64,000 bases of DNA from Bacillota bacterium (GCA_023443745.1 JAEZTB010000064.1:1-64000); one strand, 5' to 3'; counted from the stretch's first letter, positions 15,635 to 25,521 are shown. A program made the numbers and translations. The notes: a model not told the origin generated them from the sequence alone.

Positions 15635-16633
15635 ATGACTATCCTGTTTATGGGTACGCCGGAATTTGCGGTACCCTCTTTAAAAGCCCTTGTTGAGCAT
15701 GGTTATAACGTAGTTGGTGCAGTTACTCAAATAGATAGGCCCAAGGACAGGGGCCATACCCTTAAAGCTCCGCCTGTAAAGGAATATGCCATGCAGCATA
15801 ATATTCCGGTCTATCAGCCCTGTAAGCTCTCAAAAGAGCCAGATATGGTTAAAGCCCTTAGGGAGCTTGCACCTGATCTTATTGTGACCTGTGCTTTCGG
15901 TCAGATATTGCCCCAAAGCGTTCTGGATATTCCAAAGTTAGGTACCATCAATGTACATGGTTCTTTGTTGCCCCAATTTAGAGGTGCTGCTCCTATTCAG
16001 TGGGCCCTCATTAATGGAGAGACTAAAACGGGCATAACAACCATGTTTACCGATATTGGCCTCGATACGGGAGATATGCTGCTCAAGGATGAAATCACCA
16101 TACCTGACGACATGACGGCAGGAGAACTTCATGACGTGATGTCAGAATGTGGAGCTAAAACCCTCATCAGAACATTGAAGGCTCTTGAAGAAGGTTCCCT
16201 TGTCAGAATTCCTCAGGATAGCAATAAAGCTACTTATGCACCCAAAATTGAGAAGACCACCGGTTGGATTGATTGGACTCAGTCATCCCGAAAAATTCAT
16301 GACCGTATTCGTGGTTGTACGCCATGGCCCGGGGCTTATTCAGAGTTTTGCAATTGCAGAGTACGAATTTGTCGGTCAGAGCTTTCAGAAATGCCTTGCT
16401 CCGACTCAGATAAAAACCTTATAACAAAAGATGTTTTACCGGGTATCATATTGAAGCTTGACCCTGATGGGATGTGGGTAAAGACAGGTGACGGAGCATT
16501 GCTCATTCGCGAAATCCAGGTAGATTCATGCAAACGCATGACACCCCAGCAATATGCCTGCGGCCACGAATTGAAGGAAGGCATGCTTCTACTTTGTAAA
16601 CAGTCTCAGGCAAGCCCGGAACGTCCCCTTTAG
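15635..16633 (+). CDS. fmt: methionyl-tRNA formyltransferase
   Basis: A 332-residue enzyme that formylates initiator Met-tRNA using 10-formyl-tetrahydrofolate. Motifs: FMGTPEFAVPSL at the N-terminus, VTQIDRPKDRG (loop 1), the folate-binding NVHGSLLPQFRGAAPIQWA with the catalytic Asn-His, then TGDML downstream. The C-terminal tRNA-binding OB domain starts near residue 208 (IRGCTPWPGAY). It partners with def just upstream. ATG 15635 is preferred over the TTG directly before it. Confidence 0.95.
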   Translation: MTILFMGTPEFAVPSLKALVEHGYNVVGAVTQIDRPKDRGHTLKAPPVKEYAMQHNIPVYQPCKLSKEPDMVKALRELAPDLIVTCAFGQILPQSVLDIPKLGTINVHGSLLPQFRGAAPIQWALINGETKTGITTMFTDIGLDTGDMLLKDEITIPDDMTAGELHDVMSECGAKTLIRTLKALEEGSLVRIPQDSNKATYAPKIEKTTGWIDWTQSSRKIHDRIRGCTPWPGAYSEFCNCRVRICRSELSEMPCSDSDKNLITKDVLPGIILKLDPDGMWVKTGDGALLIREIQVDSCKRMTPQQYACGHELKEGMLLLCKQSQASPERPL

Positions 16634-16675
16634 CAGAGACCGTTATAGAACCGGATAAAATAGGAGCAAATCAGT

Positions 16676-18028
16676 TTGAGAAGACTATTTATGAACAAAA
16701 ACGAAAAAAAGACAGAAAGAAAAAGGATGAAGAGATTCGTCGGTATTCTGGCTCTGTCTCTGTTTTTAAGCGCATGTTCCCTTAGTCAAGGCCCGATAAA
16801 TTCAGAGACGCCCAAACCTTCCACTTCAACCCCAACGGCGCCTGTAACCCCGTCGGATTCTGTTGCTACCCCACCTACTTCCACCCCAAATAAAAAGCCT
16901 GATGTGGAAACGCTTCTGTCATCCCTGTCATTGGAAGAAAAAATCGGACAGATGTTTTTTATTGGCTCCCGGTATAATTCAATAGGACAACGGCAGTTGG
17001 GTTTGGATGATGCCTTAAGTAAAACCTTAAGAGAATACAAGCCCGGTGGCTTTATTTTCTTTACACAAAATCTGGACACCATCAATCAGACCGTATCTTT
17101 TATTCAAAGCCTTAAGAAAAGCTCTTCCGTCCCAATGTTCATTGGTATTGACGAGGAAGGCGGAGTAGTCACTCGTTTGAATAAGGCCATAGAACTTCAT
17201 TCCACGGTTATGCCCGATCCCTTTACCATTGGTCAAACAGGAAACAAGGATTATGCCTTTAGGGCCTCACAAGCTATTGCTGAAGAAATCGGAAGTCTGG
17301 GCTTCAACATGAATTTTGCTCCGTCAGCAGACATTTTCAGCAATCCTAATAACAAAATTATTGGGAAAAGAGCCTATTCCAGCAATGCCGAGCTTGCGTC
17401 TATCATGGTTGCCGAAGCTGTAAAAGGAACGTTGAACAAGGGTGTTATTCCTGTTCTTAAGCATTTTCCCGGACATGGAGACACCCTTAAGGATAGCCAT
17501 ACCGATGCGGCTGTGGTGGAAAATGACCTTGACCGCTTAAGAAAGGTAGAGTTCTTGCCGTTTAAGGCAGGGATGGAGGCAGGCGCTGAGGTGGTTATGA
17601 CTGCCCATGTCCTGACCCCTGAAATATCCAAGGAAGGCCTTCCTGCAACATTATCGCCATCCATTATCCAAGATCTTTTAAGGGAAGAATTAGGCTTTAA
17701 CGGAATTATCATTACCGATGGCCTGGAAATGAGTGCCATATCCGCTTTCTATCAAGAGGAGGAGGCTGTGGTAATGGCCATAGAGGCAGGGGTTGACATG
17801 CTGCTGCTCCCGAATAATTTTAAAAAGGCATATGAAGCAGTTTTATCGGCTGTCAAGAATGGCAGGCTTACTGAAGCCCGTATCGATGAGTCTGTAAGAA
17901 GAATCTTAAAACTAAAAACCGTCATGCTAGTTGATCAATACGATAATCATGAAGACCCTGAACAAGTCCTGGGTTCAAAGGAACATCAGGATCTGGCGGA
18001 GCAGATCAGAAAGGATAGCACCCCATGA
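16676..18028 (+). CDS. nagZ: NagZ-type beta-N-acetylhexosaminidase lipoprotein (GH3)
   Basis: A 450-residue surface lipoprotein. A signal peptide ends in the lipobox FLSAC (Cys about 34), followed by a Thr/Pro/Ser linker (about 40-75) and a single GH3 domain. Family motifs are GIDEEGGVVTRL, LKHFPGHGDTLKDSHTD (with the His of the Asp-His dyad) and TDGLEMSAI with the nucleophile Asp. By family it cleaves beta-N-acetylglucosamine from muropeptides outside the membrane, as NagZ/YbbD does in B. subtilis. The start is probably TTG 16676, nine bases after TAGGAG; ATG 16691 or 16727 are alternatives that keep the signal. Its stop overlaps queH by four bases. Confidence 0.88.
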   Translation: MRRLFMNKNEKKTERKRMKRFVGILALSLFLSACSLSQGPINSETPKPSTSTPTAPVTPSDSVATPPTSTPNKKPDVETLLSSLSLEEKIGQMFFIGSRYNSIGQRQLGLDDALSKTLREYKPGGFIFFTQNLDTINQTVSFIQSLKKSSSVPMFIGIDEEGGVVTRLNKAIELHSTVMPDPFTIGQTGNKDYAFRASQAIAEEIGSLGFNMNFAPSADIFSNPNNKIIGKRAYSSNAELASIMVAEAVKGTLNKGVIPVLKHFPGHGDTLKDSHTDAAVVENDLDRLRKVEFLPFKAGMEAGAEVVMTAHVLTPEISKEGLPATLSPSIIQDLLREELGFNGIIITDGLEMSAISAFYQEEEAVVMAIEAGVDMLLLPNNFKKAYEAVLSAVKNGRLTEARIDESVRRILKLKTVMLVDQYDNHEDPEQVLGSKEHQDLAEQIRKDSTP

Positions 18029-18588
18029 AGCTTTTACTCCATGTTTGTTGTGCACCCTGTGCCGTAGCCATTGTTGATAAGCTCGGGCAAAATCCGGATA
18101 TTGAGCTTGGCGGTTTCTTTTATAACCCCAATATTCATCCTATAGAAGAACACGATAAGCGCAAGCTGTCGGTTGAAGCTATGGCAGGAGATTATCATTT
18201 GCCCACGGTTATTCGTGATGAAAACGGCCTTGATTTTTGGAAGAGCAAGCTTGAGAATGAAAAGCCTCTTCGGTGCAATACCTGCTATACATTGAGAATG
18301 GATGCCACGGCACAGCTCGCTAAGAAAGAAGGTTTTGATGCTTTTACCACAAGTCTTCTCATCAGTCCCTATCAGGATCATGAATTTATAAGAAGCCTTG
18401 GTGAAAGACTGGCCAAAAAGTATGGCCTTAACTTTTATTACGAGGATTTTAGGGAGCTTTACAGGAAAGGGAGGGAGATTTCAAGAGCCAAGGGCTATTA
18501 CATGCAAAAATTTTGTGGATGTTTGTTTTCTTATAGTGAATCTGATCACCCCAAGAAGCCGATATATCATTTTGAGAGTAACTTTTGA
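18025..18588 (+). CDS. queH: epoxyqueuosine reductase QueH
   Basis: A 187-residue DUF208 protein, the non-orthologous replacement for QueG that makes queuosine in tRNA from epoxyqueuosine. The Cys motifs are HVCCAPCA (residues 6-13), LRCNTCYTLRM and FCGCLFSYSE, which bind an iron-sulfur cluster and a second metal. A conserved D-H pair follows GGFFYNPNIHP. Cytosolic. It is translationally coupled (ATGA overlap) to the nagZ gene, an unexpected functional pairing probably reflecting shared transcription only. Confidence 0.92.
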   Translation: MKLLLHVCCAPCAVAIVDKLGQNPDIELGGFFYNPNIHPIEEHDKRKLSVEAMAGDYHLPTVIRDENGLDFWKSKLENEKPLRCNTCYTLRMDATAQLAKKEGFDAFTTSLLISPYQDHEFIRSLGERLAKKYGLNFYYEDFRELYRKGREISRAKGYYMQKFCGCLFSYSESDHPKKPIYHFESNF

Positions 18589-18701
18589 AATGATAGTAGC
18601 TTTTTAGAAAAGAACTTGTAATAAGATTGTTTTATTTTGCCTTCCAGAAAAGTGGTAAAATAGACACAGATACTAAAGAAAAGCTTCAAGAGGTGTGAAG
18701 A

Positions 18702-20933
18702 ATGAAAAAGATCCTGTCCATTTCCCTCGTTTTTTGTCTTATTCTTTCCTTGATAATAAGTATGCCGTTAAGGGCACAGGCTTTAAACGAGCTTGAACTC
18801 TCAACGGGGGGAACGGCCTCGAAAATTACATATTCTCAAACCAGTAATACCGAAGAGATTCGTATTTTCGCTTCATCTGCGCAAATCGTCAAGCATTATG
18901 TCATTCCTCCTGAGGGATCCATAACCTACTACCGTATAGGTTTTGAAATTGCAGGGGTCAGCGTTCCTAAAACAGTCAGGTTTGATGTGAATAAAGGTAC
19001 GGTTAAGCAGATTCGTTTGGCAAATCTGTCCGATCCCATGCGTACAAGTGTCGTTGTGGAAACCACAAAGAAGCCGGACTATGCGGTAACAACTGCGTCG
19101 GACGGAAAATCGGTGCTTTTGACAATTAAAGGCTTGAACGGTTCAACACCTGCAAACCCTTCACCCAGCAGCACGCCAAAGCCGTCACCAACCCCTTCGG
19201 CCACACCAAAGCCGAGTACCACTCCCAAACCTTCTGCAACACCCATTCCAGCCACATCGACACCTAAACCCGGAATTGGGACCAATCCCGCAGCAATTAC
19301 ACAGAATGGCCCATTATCCTGGACCATGGGAGGGGACACCTGTGTGATCACTCTGAACGGCATCAGTTTATCCCAGACCACCATTGGAAACGTGCCGCGT
19401 TTTGAGTTGCGCGAAAAAGAAAAGCTTCTTATGATCACCATCCCAGGTAAGGATTCACGTTTCAAGGACGGCTTGTTATCAGGCAATGCTGTCATTTACG
19501 GCATACTTGTCAATTATAACCAAAAGCAGAACTGTACGGTGATCCGTATTTCGTATCATAATGCCATTACCTTTACCCATGCGATTTCCAACGGAAGCTC
19601 GGTAATAAAAGTGAAGTCTTCCAATACTACCGTTCCTGTTACATCAGGTACGCCGACACCAACACCGACAACACCTACACCCGTAGTCACTCCTAAGCCC
19701 AGTGATACGCAGGCTCCTACTCCAACTCCAAATCCATCAAGTCCTGTTCCCGGTACAACTATGAGCTTTGATTTCGGTACAAGCTCCGTAAATGTATCAA
19801 CCTCCAATACCACCAGTGCCAAAGTTTATCGTCTTGGCAATCCTTCAAGAATTGTCATGGAGCTTTCAGGAACGGCTACCGCCCTTGATAAAATCATGTC
19901 TTCAGGGTCCCTTTATAACCGGGTAAAGGTTACCCAGGCCTCTTCTCAGTTAGTCAAGGTTGAGCTTTTTACTGAAAATCTGCCGGAATGGGTACTTTCA
20001 CAAAGCTCGGGTAACATAAATCTTGCACTGTTAAAAACCGATATCACGAATATTCAGGGGGGCAATGGAGATAACAATGTAGCTTTGCGCCTGGTAAGTC
20101 CGGGCATTGTGAATCGCTACCGTCAGAACATCGACAGCGTTATTCTGGATGACAGTGTGGCAAACGGTACCTTTACCTATATGATACCGTCATCTATTGT
20201 AAGCCTCGGTAACGGCTCTGCTGCTATGGAAGATGGATTGACCAAATCTATCTCAGCCTATTCGACCCAGCAGAATTCATTTTTGATGCTGTACAAGGTG
20301 GATCCCAATAAACAATTTAAGATTATCGAAGGCTCAAGCCCGGATGAGCTCCTTATTGTGACGGCAACCTCTGAAGGCAGCCCCGGCGGTAATAATTCCA
20401 AGCTGGTAGTTCTTGATCCGGGACATGGTGGCAGTGATCCGGGAGGAACGGTTGGCAGCTATTATGAAAAAGTTTATAATCTGGACATTGCATTGAAATG
20501 CGAGGCCATTCTCAAGGCGAAGGGTATAAATGTTGTCATGACCCGCACCACTGACGTATTTGTGGGGCTGGAGGAAAGAGCAAAATTTGCCAATGACAGA
20601 AATGCCTCCCTATTTGTCAGCATTCACAATAATATTATGCCTACAGGCTATAAGGGGTCCATGACCCTGTATTATCCCTCCAGCTATGACGGAAAGGCCT
20701 ATGCCCAAATCATGCAGAACTATATGGTCAAGGATCTGGGAACCAATGATTTAGGCTTGCGGGCGCGGGGTGATGTCACTGTCATTAAAAAGACCAAGAT
20801 GCCGGCCATTTTGGCTGAAATAGCCTGTATGTCCTACCCGGACGATCTCAATCTCTTAAACACCGAAGCTTTCCGCCAGAAAGCAGCCGAATCCTTGGCA
20901 AGAAGTATTATTGAAATTATGAGTAAGAGGTAA
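18702..20933 (+). CDS. secreted N-acetylmuramoyl-L-alanine amidase with AMIN domains
   Basis: A 743-residue exported cell-wall hydrolase. A signal peptide (about 1-26, ending in LRAQA) leads an AMIN-like beta domain (about 30-145). A Thr/Pro/Ser linker follows (150-195), then a second AMIN-like domain (about 205-310), another T/P linker (315-350) and a third beta domain (about 355-450). The C-terminal Amidase_3 domain (about 565-740) has the zinc motif LDPGHGGSDPGG, a Glu in YYEKVYNL, FVSIHNN and the catalytic Glu in AILAEIACMS. It cleaves the amide between muramic acid and the peptide. AGAGGTG precedes the ATG. A terminator follows. Confidence 0.9.
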   Translation: MKKILSISLVFCLILSLIISMPLRAQALNELELSTGGTASKITYSQTSNTEEIRIFASSAQIVKHYVIPPEGSITYYRIGFEIAGVSVPKTVRFDVNKGTVKQIRLANLSDPMRTSVVVETTKKPDYAVTTASDGKSVLLTIKGLNGSTPANPSPSSTPKPSPTPSATPKPSTTPKPSATPIPATSTPKPGIGTNPAAITQNGPLSWTMGGDTCVITLNGISLSQTTIGNVPRFELREKEKLLMITIPGKDSRFKDGLLSGNAVIYGILVNYNQKQNCTVIRISYHNAITFTHAISNGSSVIKVKSSNTTVPVTSGTPTPTPTTPTPVVTPKPSDTQAPTPTPNPSSPVPGTTMSFDFGTSSVNVSTSNTTSAKVYRLGNPSRIVMELSGTATALDKIMSSGSLYNRVKVTQASSQLVKVELFTENLPEWVLSQSSGNINLALLKTDITNIQGGNGDNNVALRLVSPGIVNRYRQNIDSVILDDSVANGTFTYMIPSSIVSLGNGSAAMEDGLTKSISAYSTQQNSFLMLYKVDPNKQFKIIEGSSPDELLIVTATSEGSPGGNNSKLVVLDPGHGGSDPGGTVGSYYEKVYNLDIALKCEAILKAKGINVVMTRTTDVFVGLEERAKFANDRNASLFVSIHNNIMPTGYKGSMTLYYPSSYDGKAYAQIMQNYMVKDLGTNDLGLRARGDVTVIKKTKMPAILAEIACMSYPDDLNLLNTEAFRQKAAESLARSIIEIMSKR

Positions 20934-20996
20934 TGTCTTAATAAACTTATTTTATATGTTCATCATACATTAGCTCATATTAAAACATTTAAACAA

Positions 20997-21025
20997 GAAA
21001 CGGGTTGTTATACCCGTTTCTTTTT
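20997..21025 (+). terminator. intrinsic terminator after the amidase gene
   Basis: GAAACGGG (20997-21004) pairs with CCCGTTTC (21013-21020); loop TTGTTATA; five T follow. Confidence 0.9.
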
Positions 21026-21274
21026 CTGACCTGATTAATGAATCCTTACTTCCCGTAGCAAAGCTCATAGTTTGATAACAAGAGTCGAGCTTCATCGGCA
21101 AAGGCTTGATACTATGGGCTGCTTAAAGGCATTTTGATCTTAATGACTATGAGGCTGTGCTCCGAGGTACGCTGCCTCGCTTTAAAGGTATTCATTCAGG
21201 TCCGTACTAAAGTATATTTTTCTTTTCTGGATAACATGCACAACATGTGATAACATATTAAAAGAAAAAATAAG
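21026..21274. other. non-coding gap with partial inverted repeats
   Basis: No gene is visible. GCTCATAGT near 21064 pairs imperfectly with ACTATGGGC near 21112, enclosing a GAGTCGAGCTT string that faintly resembles the GGGTCGAGGCTT repeat box. CGAGG/CCTCG forms a small hairpin near 21164-21180. It may be a decayed repeat copy. Confidence 0.3.
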
Positions 21275-21289
21275 ATGGGGTTTCTTTAT

Positions 21290-22024
21290 ATGGATAAAGT
21301 ACGAGTTGATGGGAGAAAGAGCGACGAATTAAGGAAAATAAGAATCATCCGGGATTATACCAAGTATGCCGAAGGGTCGGTTCTCGTTGAATTCGGAGAT
21401 ACCAAGCTTATTTGTACGGCAAGCATTGAGGATAAGGTTCCACCCTTTAAAAAAGGTTCCGGTGAAGGCTGGTTAACTGCCGAATATGATATGCTTCCCA
21501 GATCTACCTTAACCCGGAATACCAGAGACAGAAATACTTTGAAAATCAATGGCAGGGCCAATGAAATCCAGCGCCTCATCGGGAGGGCTCTCCGCTCGGT
21601 AATGGATTTTAAGACATTGGGGGAGAGAACCATAACCATCGACTGTGATGTTATTCAAGCAGACGGAGGCACCCGAACTGCCGCTATTACAGGTGGGTTT
21701 GTTGCGCTTATGGATGCTTGCAGTTTGCTTGTTAATAACCGCCAGATCAGCGAAATACCTGTCAAGGACTTTGTAGCCGCGGTAAGCATAGGCTATGTCA
21801 ATGGAATGGAGCTATTGGACCTCTGTTATGCGGAGGATTCCAGGGCGACTGTGGATATGAATGTGGTCATGACCGCTTCGGGACAGCTTATTGAAGTTCA
21901 GGCCACAGGCGAGGAAAGCCCCTTTGACCGCAAGGTTTTGGATAGAATGCTGGATATGGCGCAGACAGGTATTGAGACAATAATAGATATACAGAGAAAT
22001 GTGCTCTTAACAAAGGAGAAATAA
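21290..22024 (+). CDS. rph: ribonuclease PH
   Basis: A 244-residue phosphorolytic exoribonuclease that trims tRNA 3' ends. Motifs are VRVDGRKSDELRKI, GSVLVEFGDTKLICTASIE, GEGWLTAEYDMLPRST, RNTLKINGRANEIQRLIGRALR and the catalytic region DCDVIQADGGTRTAAITGG. ATG 21290 has GGGG nine bases upstream and aligns with homologues; the ATG at 21275 lacks a site. It starts an rph-rdgB-yfcE-type cluster with only one base between stop and the next start. Confidence 0.95.
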   Translation: MDKVRVDGRKSDELRKIRIIRDYTKYAEGSVLVEFGDTKLICTASIEDKVPPFKKGSGEGWLTAEYDMLPRSTLTRNTRDRNTLKINGRANEIQRLIGRALRSVMDFKTLGERTITIDCDVIQADGGTRTAAITGGFVALMDACSLLVNNRQISEIPVKDFVAAVSIGYVNGMELLDLCYAEDSRATVDMNVVMTASGQLIEVQATGEESPFDRKVLDRMLDMAQTGIETIIDIQRNVLLTKEK

Positions 22025-22025
22025 A

Positions 22026-22619
22026 GTGACACGGCTCATTATTGCAACGCAGAATCAAGGCAAGGTCAAGGAAATCAAAGAGCTTTTAACAGGATATAAT
22101 TATGAAGTTCTATCGTTAAAGGAAATTGGACTCGATGTGGATGTGGTGGAGGATGGTTCCTCCTTTGAAGAAAATTCCCTGATTAAAGCCCGTACCATAC
22201 AAGACATGACTGGCGGCATGGTTATAGCCGATGACAGCGGTATTGAAATTGATTTTTTAAATGGAGCCCCCGGTATTTACTCCGCACGCTTTTTAGGAAA
22301 AGTTGACGATACCAAGCGCTGCGAAGGCGTAATAGCTCTTTTGGAGGGCATTGGCGATCCCTATCGTACAGCACGGTTCAGATGTGTGGCATCCCTTGTC
22401 TCCGGTACGGAAGCTTTGACCTTTAACGGAACCCTGGAAGGCAGAATCGCCCAGAAACCCCAGGGAGAAAACGGATTTGGCTATGACCCGATCCTCTATG
22501 TTCCAGAATTCAACCATACCGTTGCACAGATGGACTCAGAGACTAAAAATTGTATCAGTCATAGAGCAAAAGCATTTATTAAATTAACGCAAGAACTGAA
22601 AAACAGGAGTACCCCATGA
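22026..22619 (+). CDS. rdgB: XTP/dITP pyrophosphatase (RdgB/HAM1)
   Basis: A 197-residue enzyme that hydrolyses non-canonical purine nucleoside triphosphates to monophosphates, keeping inosine and xanthosine out of DNA. Motifs are IATQNQGKVKEIKELL at the N-terminus, DGSSFEENSLIKA, VIADDSGIEIDFLNGAPGIYSARF, and ENGFGYDPILYVPEF with SHRAKA at the end. GTG start after GGAG in the end of rph. It overlaps the next gene by four bases. Confidence 0.95.
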   Translation: MTRLIIATQNQGKVKEIKELLTGYNYEVLSLKEIGLDVDVVEDGSSFEENSLIKARTIQDMTGGMVIADDSGIEIDFLNGAPGIYSARFLGKVDDTKRCEGVIALLEGIGDPYRTARFRCVASLVSGTEALTFNGTLEGRIAQKPQGENGFGYDPILYVPEFNHTVAQMDSETKNCISHRAKAFIKLTQELKNRSTP

Positions 22620-23095
22620 AGTTATTTCTCATTTTTAGTGACACCCACGGGGACCTCTTTGAGGCTAAAAAAATTCTTGACCGGTATCCTCAAATTGATG
22701 CTCTCATTCACCTGGGGGATTATTATAAGGATGCTGTTCATCTTCAGAACCAATTTCCCAAACTTGAATGCATCATGATTCCGGGAAACTGTGATTTTGT
22801 TTCAGAGGTCCCGGAGGAAAGGGTTTTAGAAATCGAAGGCAAGAAGATATTTTTGACTCATGGTCACCATTATGGCGTAAAAAGCGGAACAGGGAGGCTG
22901 GAAGCCAAAGGCCTGAAAGAAGGGTATGACGCCCTGCTCTTTGGCCACACCCATATGCCGCTATTAAGATATAATTCATCAAGCCTTATTCTTAATCCTG
23001 GCAGCCTGGGCTACCCCCGAGGCTTGTCAGGACCGACCTATGCTCTTTTGGAGATTTCAAAGGGGAATATTGAGGCAAGAATAATGGATACATAA
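22616..23095 (+). CDS. YfcE/MJ0936-type metallophosphoesterase
   Basis: A 159-residue calcineurin-like phosphodiesterase. The metal-binding motifs are in order: FSDTHGD (DxH), LGDYYKD (GD), IPGNCD (GNxD), LTHGHHYG (GH) and FGHTHMP (GHxH). Length is normal for the YfcE family. By family it is a manganese-dependent phosphodiesterase of unclear natural substrate. ATGA overlap with rdgB implies coupling, the common rph-rdgB-yfcE order. Confidence 0.9.
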   Translation: MKLFLIFSDTHGDLFEAKKILDRYPQIDALIHLGDYYKDAVHLQNQFPKLECIMIPGNCDFVSEVPEERVLEIEGKKIFLTHGHHYGVKSGTGRLEAKGLKEGYDALLFGHTHMPLLRYNSSSLILNPGSLGYPRGLSGPTYALLEISKGNIEARIMDT

Positions 23096-23125
23096 GTCCA
23101 AGGTCCTTAATCGAAAGGTTTTGAC

Positions 23126-24268
23126 ATGATTTATTTTGATAACAGCGCCACCACCAAGCCCTATAATGAAGTTGTTGAGCTGGTTGCCCGACTGATGTCT
23201 GAGGAGTTCGGCAATTCATCCTCCTTACACACCATGGGCATACGGGCTGAGCGAATTCTGGAAAATACCAGAAAGATGCTTGCAGAAACCATAAAGGCCC
23301 AGCCCGAAGAAATAGTATTTACTTCCGGAGGCACTGAGGCTATCAATATGGCCATCAAAGGTGGTGCAGAGGCATTAAAGCGTACGGGGAAGCATATTTT
23401 GACCTCTCCCATAGAACATGACGCTTCTCTTGAATCATTAAAGTGCTTAAGCGGTATGGGCTTTGATCTGGAATTTCTCAAGGTTGATGAGGTTGGCCGT
23501 GTCTCTCTGGAGGACTTAAAGGAAAAAATCCGAAAAGACACCATACTCGTCAATATCATGGCTGTCAACAATGAATTGGGGACCATTGAGCCTGTTGAAG
23601 AAGCAGCGTCCATTATCAAGGCTTCAAACAGCAAAGCACTGTTTCATGTGGATGCGGTTCAGGCCTATGGTAAAATTCCTATAAGCGTAAGAAACCTCAA
23701 AGCTGATCTTATTTCCTTCAGCGCCCACAAGGTTCATGGTCCCAAGGGTGTGGGAATGCTCTATATTCGTCAGGGCACACGGCTTCATCCTATATTATCC
23801 GGAGGAGGGCATGAGCGTAAGTATCGCTCGGGTACTGTCAATGTTCCTGGTATTGCAGGCTTTGGGCTGGCGGCTTCGACAAAAATCCAAAAACTTAAAC
23901 AGGACAATGCCGTATGCCGTATAGTGCGATCAAGACTGTTATCCGAACTGGATTCGCGTCTGGGCTTGTCACTTCGCGTGAATTCACCGGAGAACGGAGT
24001 GGATAATATACTCAATCTCTCCTTTTCCGGAGTAAAATCAGAGGTACTGCTTCATTATCTTGAGATGAAGGAAATCTACGTTTCCAGCGGCTCAGCCTGC
24101 CATTCCAAAAAAGGGACCGCAAGCCATGTCCTTAAAGCCGTAGGAGTTCCTCCCATGTGGACCGATGGTGCGATGCGATTCAGCTTTTCCGGGGATAATA
24201 GCGAGCAGGAAGCTGTTGCTTGTGCAGAGGCTATTTGCGATGCGCTTAATACCTTAAAGAAAAAATAA
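23126..24268 (+). CDS. cysteine desulfurase (NifS/IscS-like)
   Basis: A 380-residue PLP enzyme that takes sulfur from cysteine. Motifs are YFDNSATTKP, VFTSGGTEAINMAI, HDASLE, HVDAVQAYGKIP (PLP-binding Asp), SFSAHKVHGPKGVG (Schiff-base Lys in AHK) and the persulfide loop SSGSACHSKKG with the catalytic Cys. The loop with inserted residues suits the NifS/IscS group I class. The next gene, 21 bases on, is thiI, so its likely job is sulfur supply for 4-thiouridine in tRNA and thiazole synthesis. The Shine-Dalgarno is GAAAGG. Confidence 0.93.
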   Translation: MIYFDNSATTKPYNEVVELVARLMSEEFGNSSSLHTMGIRAERILENTRKMLAETIKAQPEEIVFTSGGTEAINMAIKGGAEALKRTGKHILTSPIEHDASLESLKCLSGMGFDLEFLKVDEVGRVSLEDLKEKIRKDTILVNIMAVNNELGTIEPVEEAASIIKASNSKALFHVDAVQAYGKIPISVRNLKADLISFSAHKVHGPKGVGMLYIRQGTRLHPILSGGGHERKYRSGTVNVPGIAGFGLAASTKIQKLKQDNAVCRIVRSRLLSELDSRLGLSLRVNSPENGVDNILNLSFSGVKSEVLLHYLEMKEIYVSSGSACHSKKGTASHVLKAVGVPPMWTDGAMRFSFSGDNSEQEAVACAEAICDALNTLKKK

Positions 24269-24289
24269 TAGAAAGGTCTTATAAGAACC

Positions 24290-25462
24290 ATGGAGAAAAT
24301 AATACTGGTCAGGTATGAAGAAATTTTTCTAAAAGGGCTTAATAAGAATGTTTTTGAGAACAGGCTCATTAAAAATATCAGAAAGCAGCTTGCCAGTCTT
24401 GCTCTTGTCAAGGTGACCCGTTCTCAAAGCCGGATTTATATTGAATCCAGCGATTCAGGCTTTGATTTTGAAGAAGCTGCAGAAAGGCTGAAGAAAGTCT
24501 TTGGTATAGCCTCAATAAGCCCGGTCACCAAGGTACCCTCCGACTACGAGATCATCAAAAAAGAAACCCTGACCCTGGTCGAGGATCTTCTTAGCAGAAA
24601 GCAATACAAAACCTTTAAGGTGGAAGCCAAGCGCGGAGATAAGTTCTTTCCTCTAAACTCACCTCAGATTTGTGCTGATTTAGGCGGGCACATCCTGGCC
24701 CGATTCCCGCAGCTTAAGGTAGATGTTCATAACCCGGACTTTATCTTTTATGTGGAGGTTCGGGAAAGTACTTATCTTTATTCGGAAATCATACCTACAG
24801 CCAAGGGGCTTCCTTCAGGAACGGGCGGTTTGGCAACCTTGCTTTTGTCGGGAGGGATTGACAGTCCTGTGGCCGGCTGGAGGATTGCCAAAAGAGGGGT
24901 ACAATTGGAGGCCGTGTATTTCCACAGCTATCCCTATACCAGTGAAAGGGCAAAGGACAAGGTAGTCAAGCTGGCTGAGATTTTATCCGGATGGTGTATG
25001 GGCATCAAGCTCCACGTAGTACCCTTTACTGAAATACAACTGGCCATAAATGAAAAATGTCCCCAGGATTATCTAACCATTATTATGCGTCGCTACATGA
25101 TGAAAATCGCTCAAAAGATTGCTGAAAACAGCGGATCCCTTGGCCTTATTACAGGTGAAGCCATTGGTCAGGTAGCAAGTCAAACCATGGAAAGCATGCT
25201 TGTTACCAATGAAGCCGTCACAATACCGGTTTATAGGCCATTAGTAGGTATGGATAAGAACGAAGTCATCGAAATTGCACGAAAAATTGAGACCTTTGAA
25301 ACATCCATTCTTCCCTATGAGGATTGCTGCACCTTATTTGTAGCAAAACACCCTGTAACAAGGCCCTCTCTGGCAAAAGCCCTGGCCTATGAGAAGGTAT
25401 TGGATGAAGAGCGACTAATTGATGCAGCTTTAGCACAAACCGAGATTGTGACGCTGAGCTGA
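24290..25462 (+). CDS. thiI: tRNA 4-thiouridine synthase ThiI
   Basis: A 390-residue enzyme. It has an N-terminal ferredoxin-like domain (YEEIFLKGLNKNVFENRL) and THUMP domain (about 60-165, FKVEAKRGDKFFPLNSPQI). The PP-loop adenylase domain has LLSGGIDSPVAGW (about 185-197), the MRRYMMKIA helix and TGEAIGQVASQTMESM. The C-terminal rhodanese domain of the E. coli protein is absent, as usual in Firmicutes, so sulfur must come directly from the desulfurase encoded upstream. It makes s4U8 in tRNA. Confidence 0.95.
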   Translation: MEKIILVRYEEIFLKGLNKNVFENRLIKNIRKQLASLALVKVTRSQSRIYIESSDSGFDFEEAAERLKKVFGIASISPVTKVPSDYEIIKKETLTLVEDLLSRKQYKTFKVEAKRGDKFFPLNSPQICADLGGHILARFPQLKVDVHNPDFIFYVEVRESTYLYSEIIPTAKGLPSGTGGLATLLLSGGIDSPVAGWRIAKRGVQLEAVYFHSYPYTSERAKDKVVKLAEILSGWCMGIKLHVVPFTEIQLAINEKCPQDYLTIIMRRYMMKIAQKIAENSGSLGLITGEAIGQVASQTMESMLVTNEAVTIPVYRPLVGMDKNEVIEIARKIETFETSILPYEDCCTLFVAKHPVTRPSLAKALAYEKVLDEERLIDAALAQTEIVTLS

Positions 25463-25521
25463 TTGATATTCTGTTGGTTTGTTCTTTTTATTAAGTGGTA
25501 TATTTTATGGTGAATGTAATA

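Noticed and set aside
19150..19760. Repetitive ACACC/CCAACA stretches in the amidase gene
   Set aside because: They encode Thr/Pro linkers between domains, also seen in the NagZ, CapA-like and deacetylase genes, and are not separate DNA repeats.
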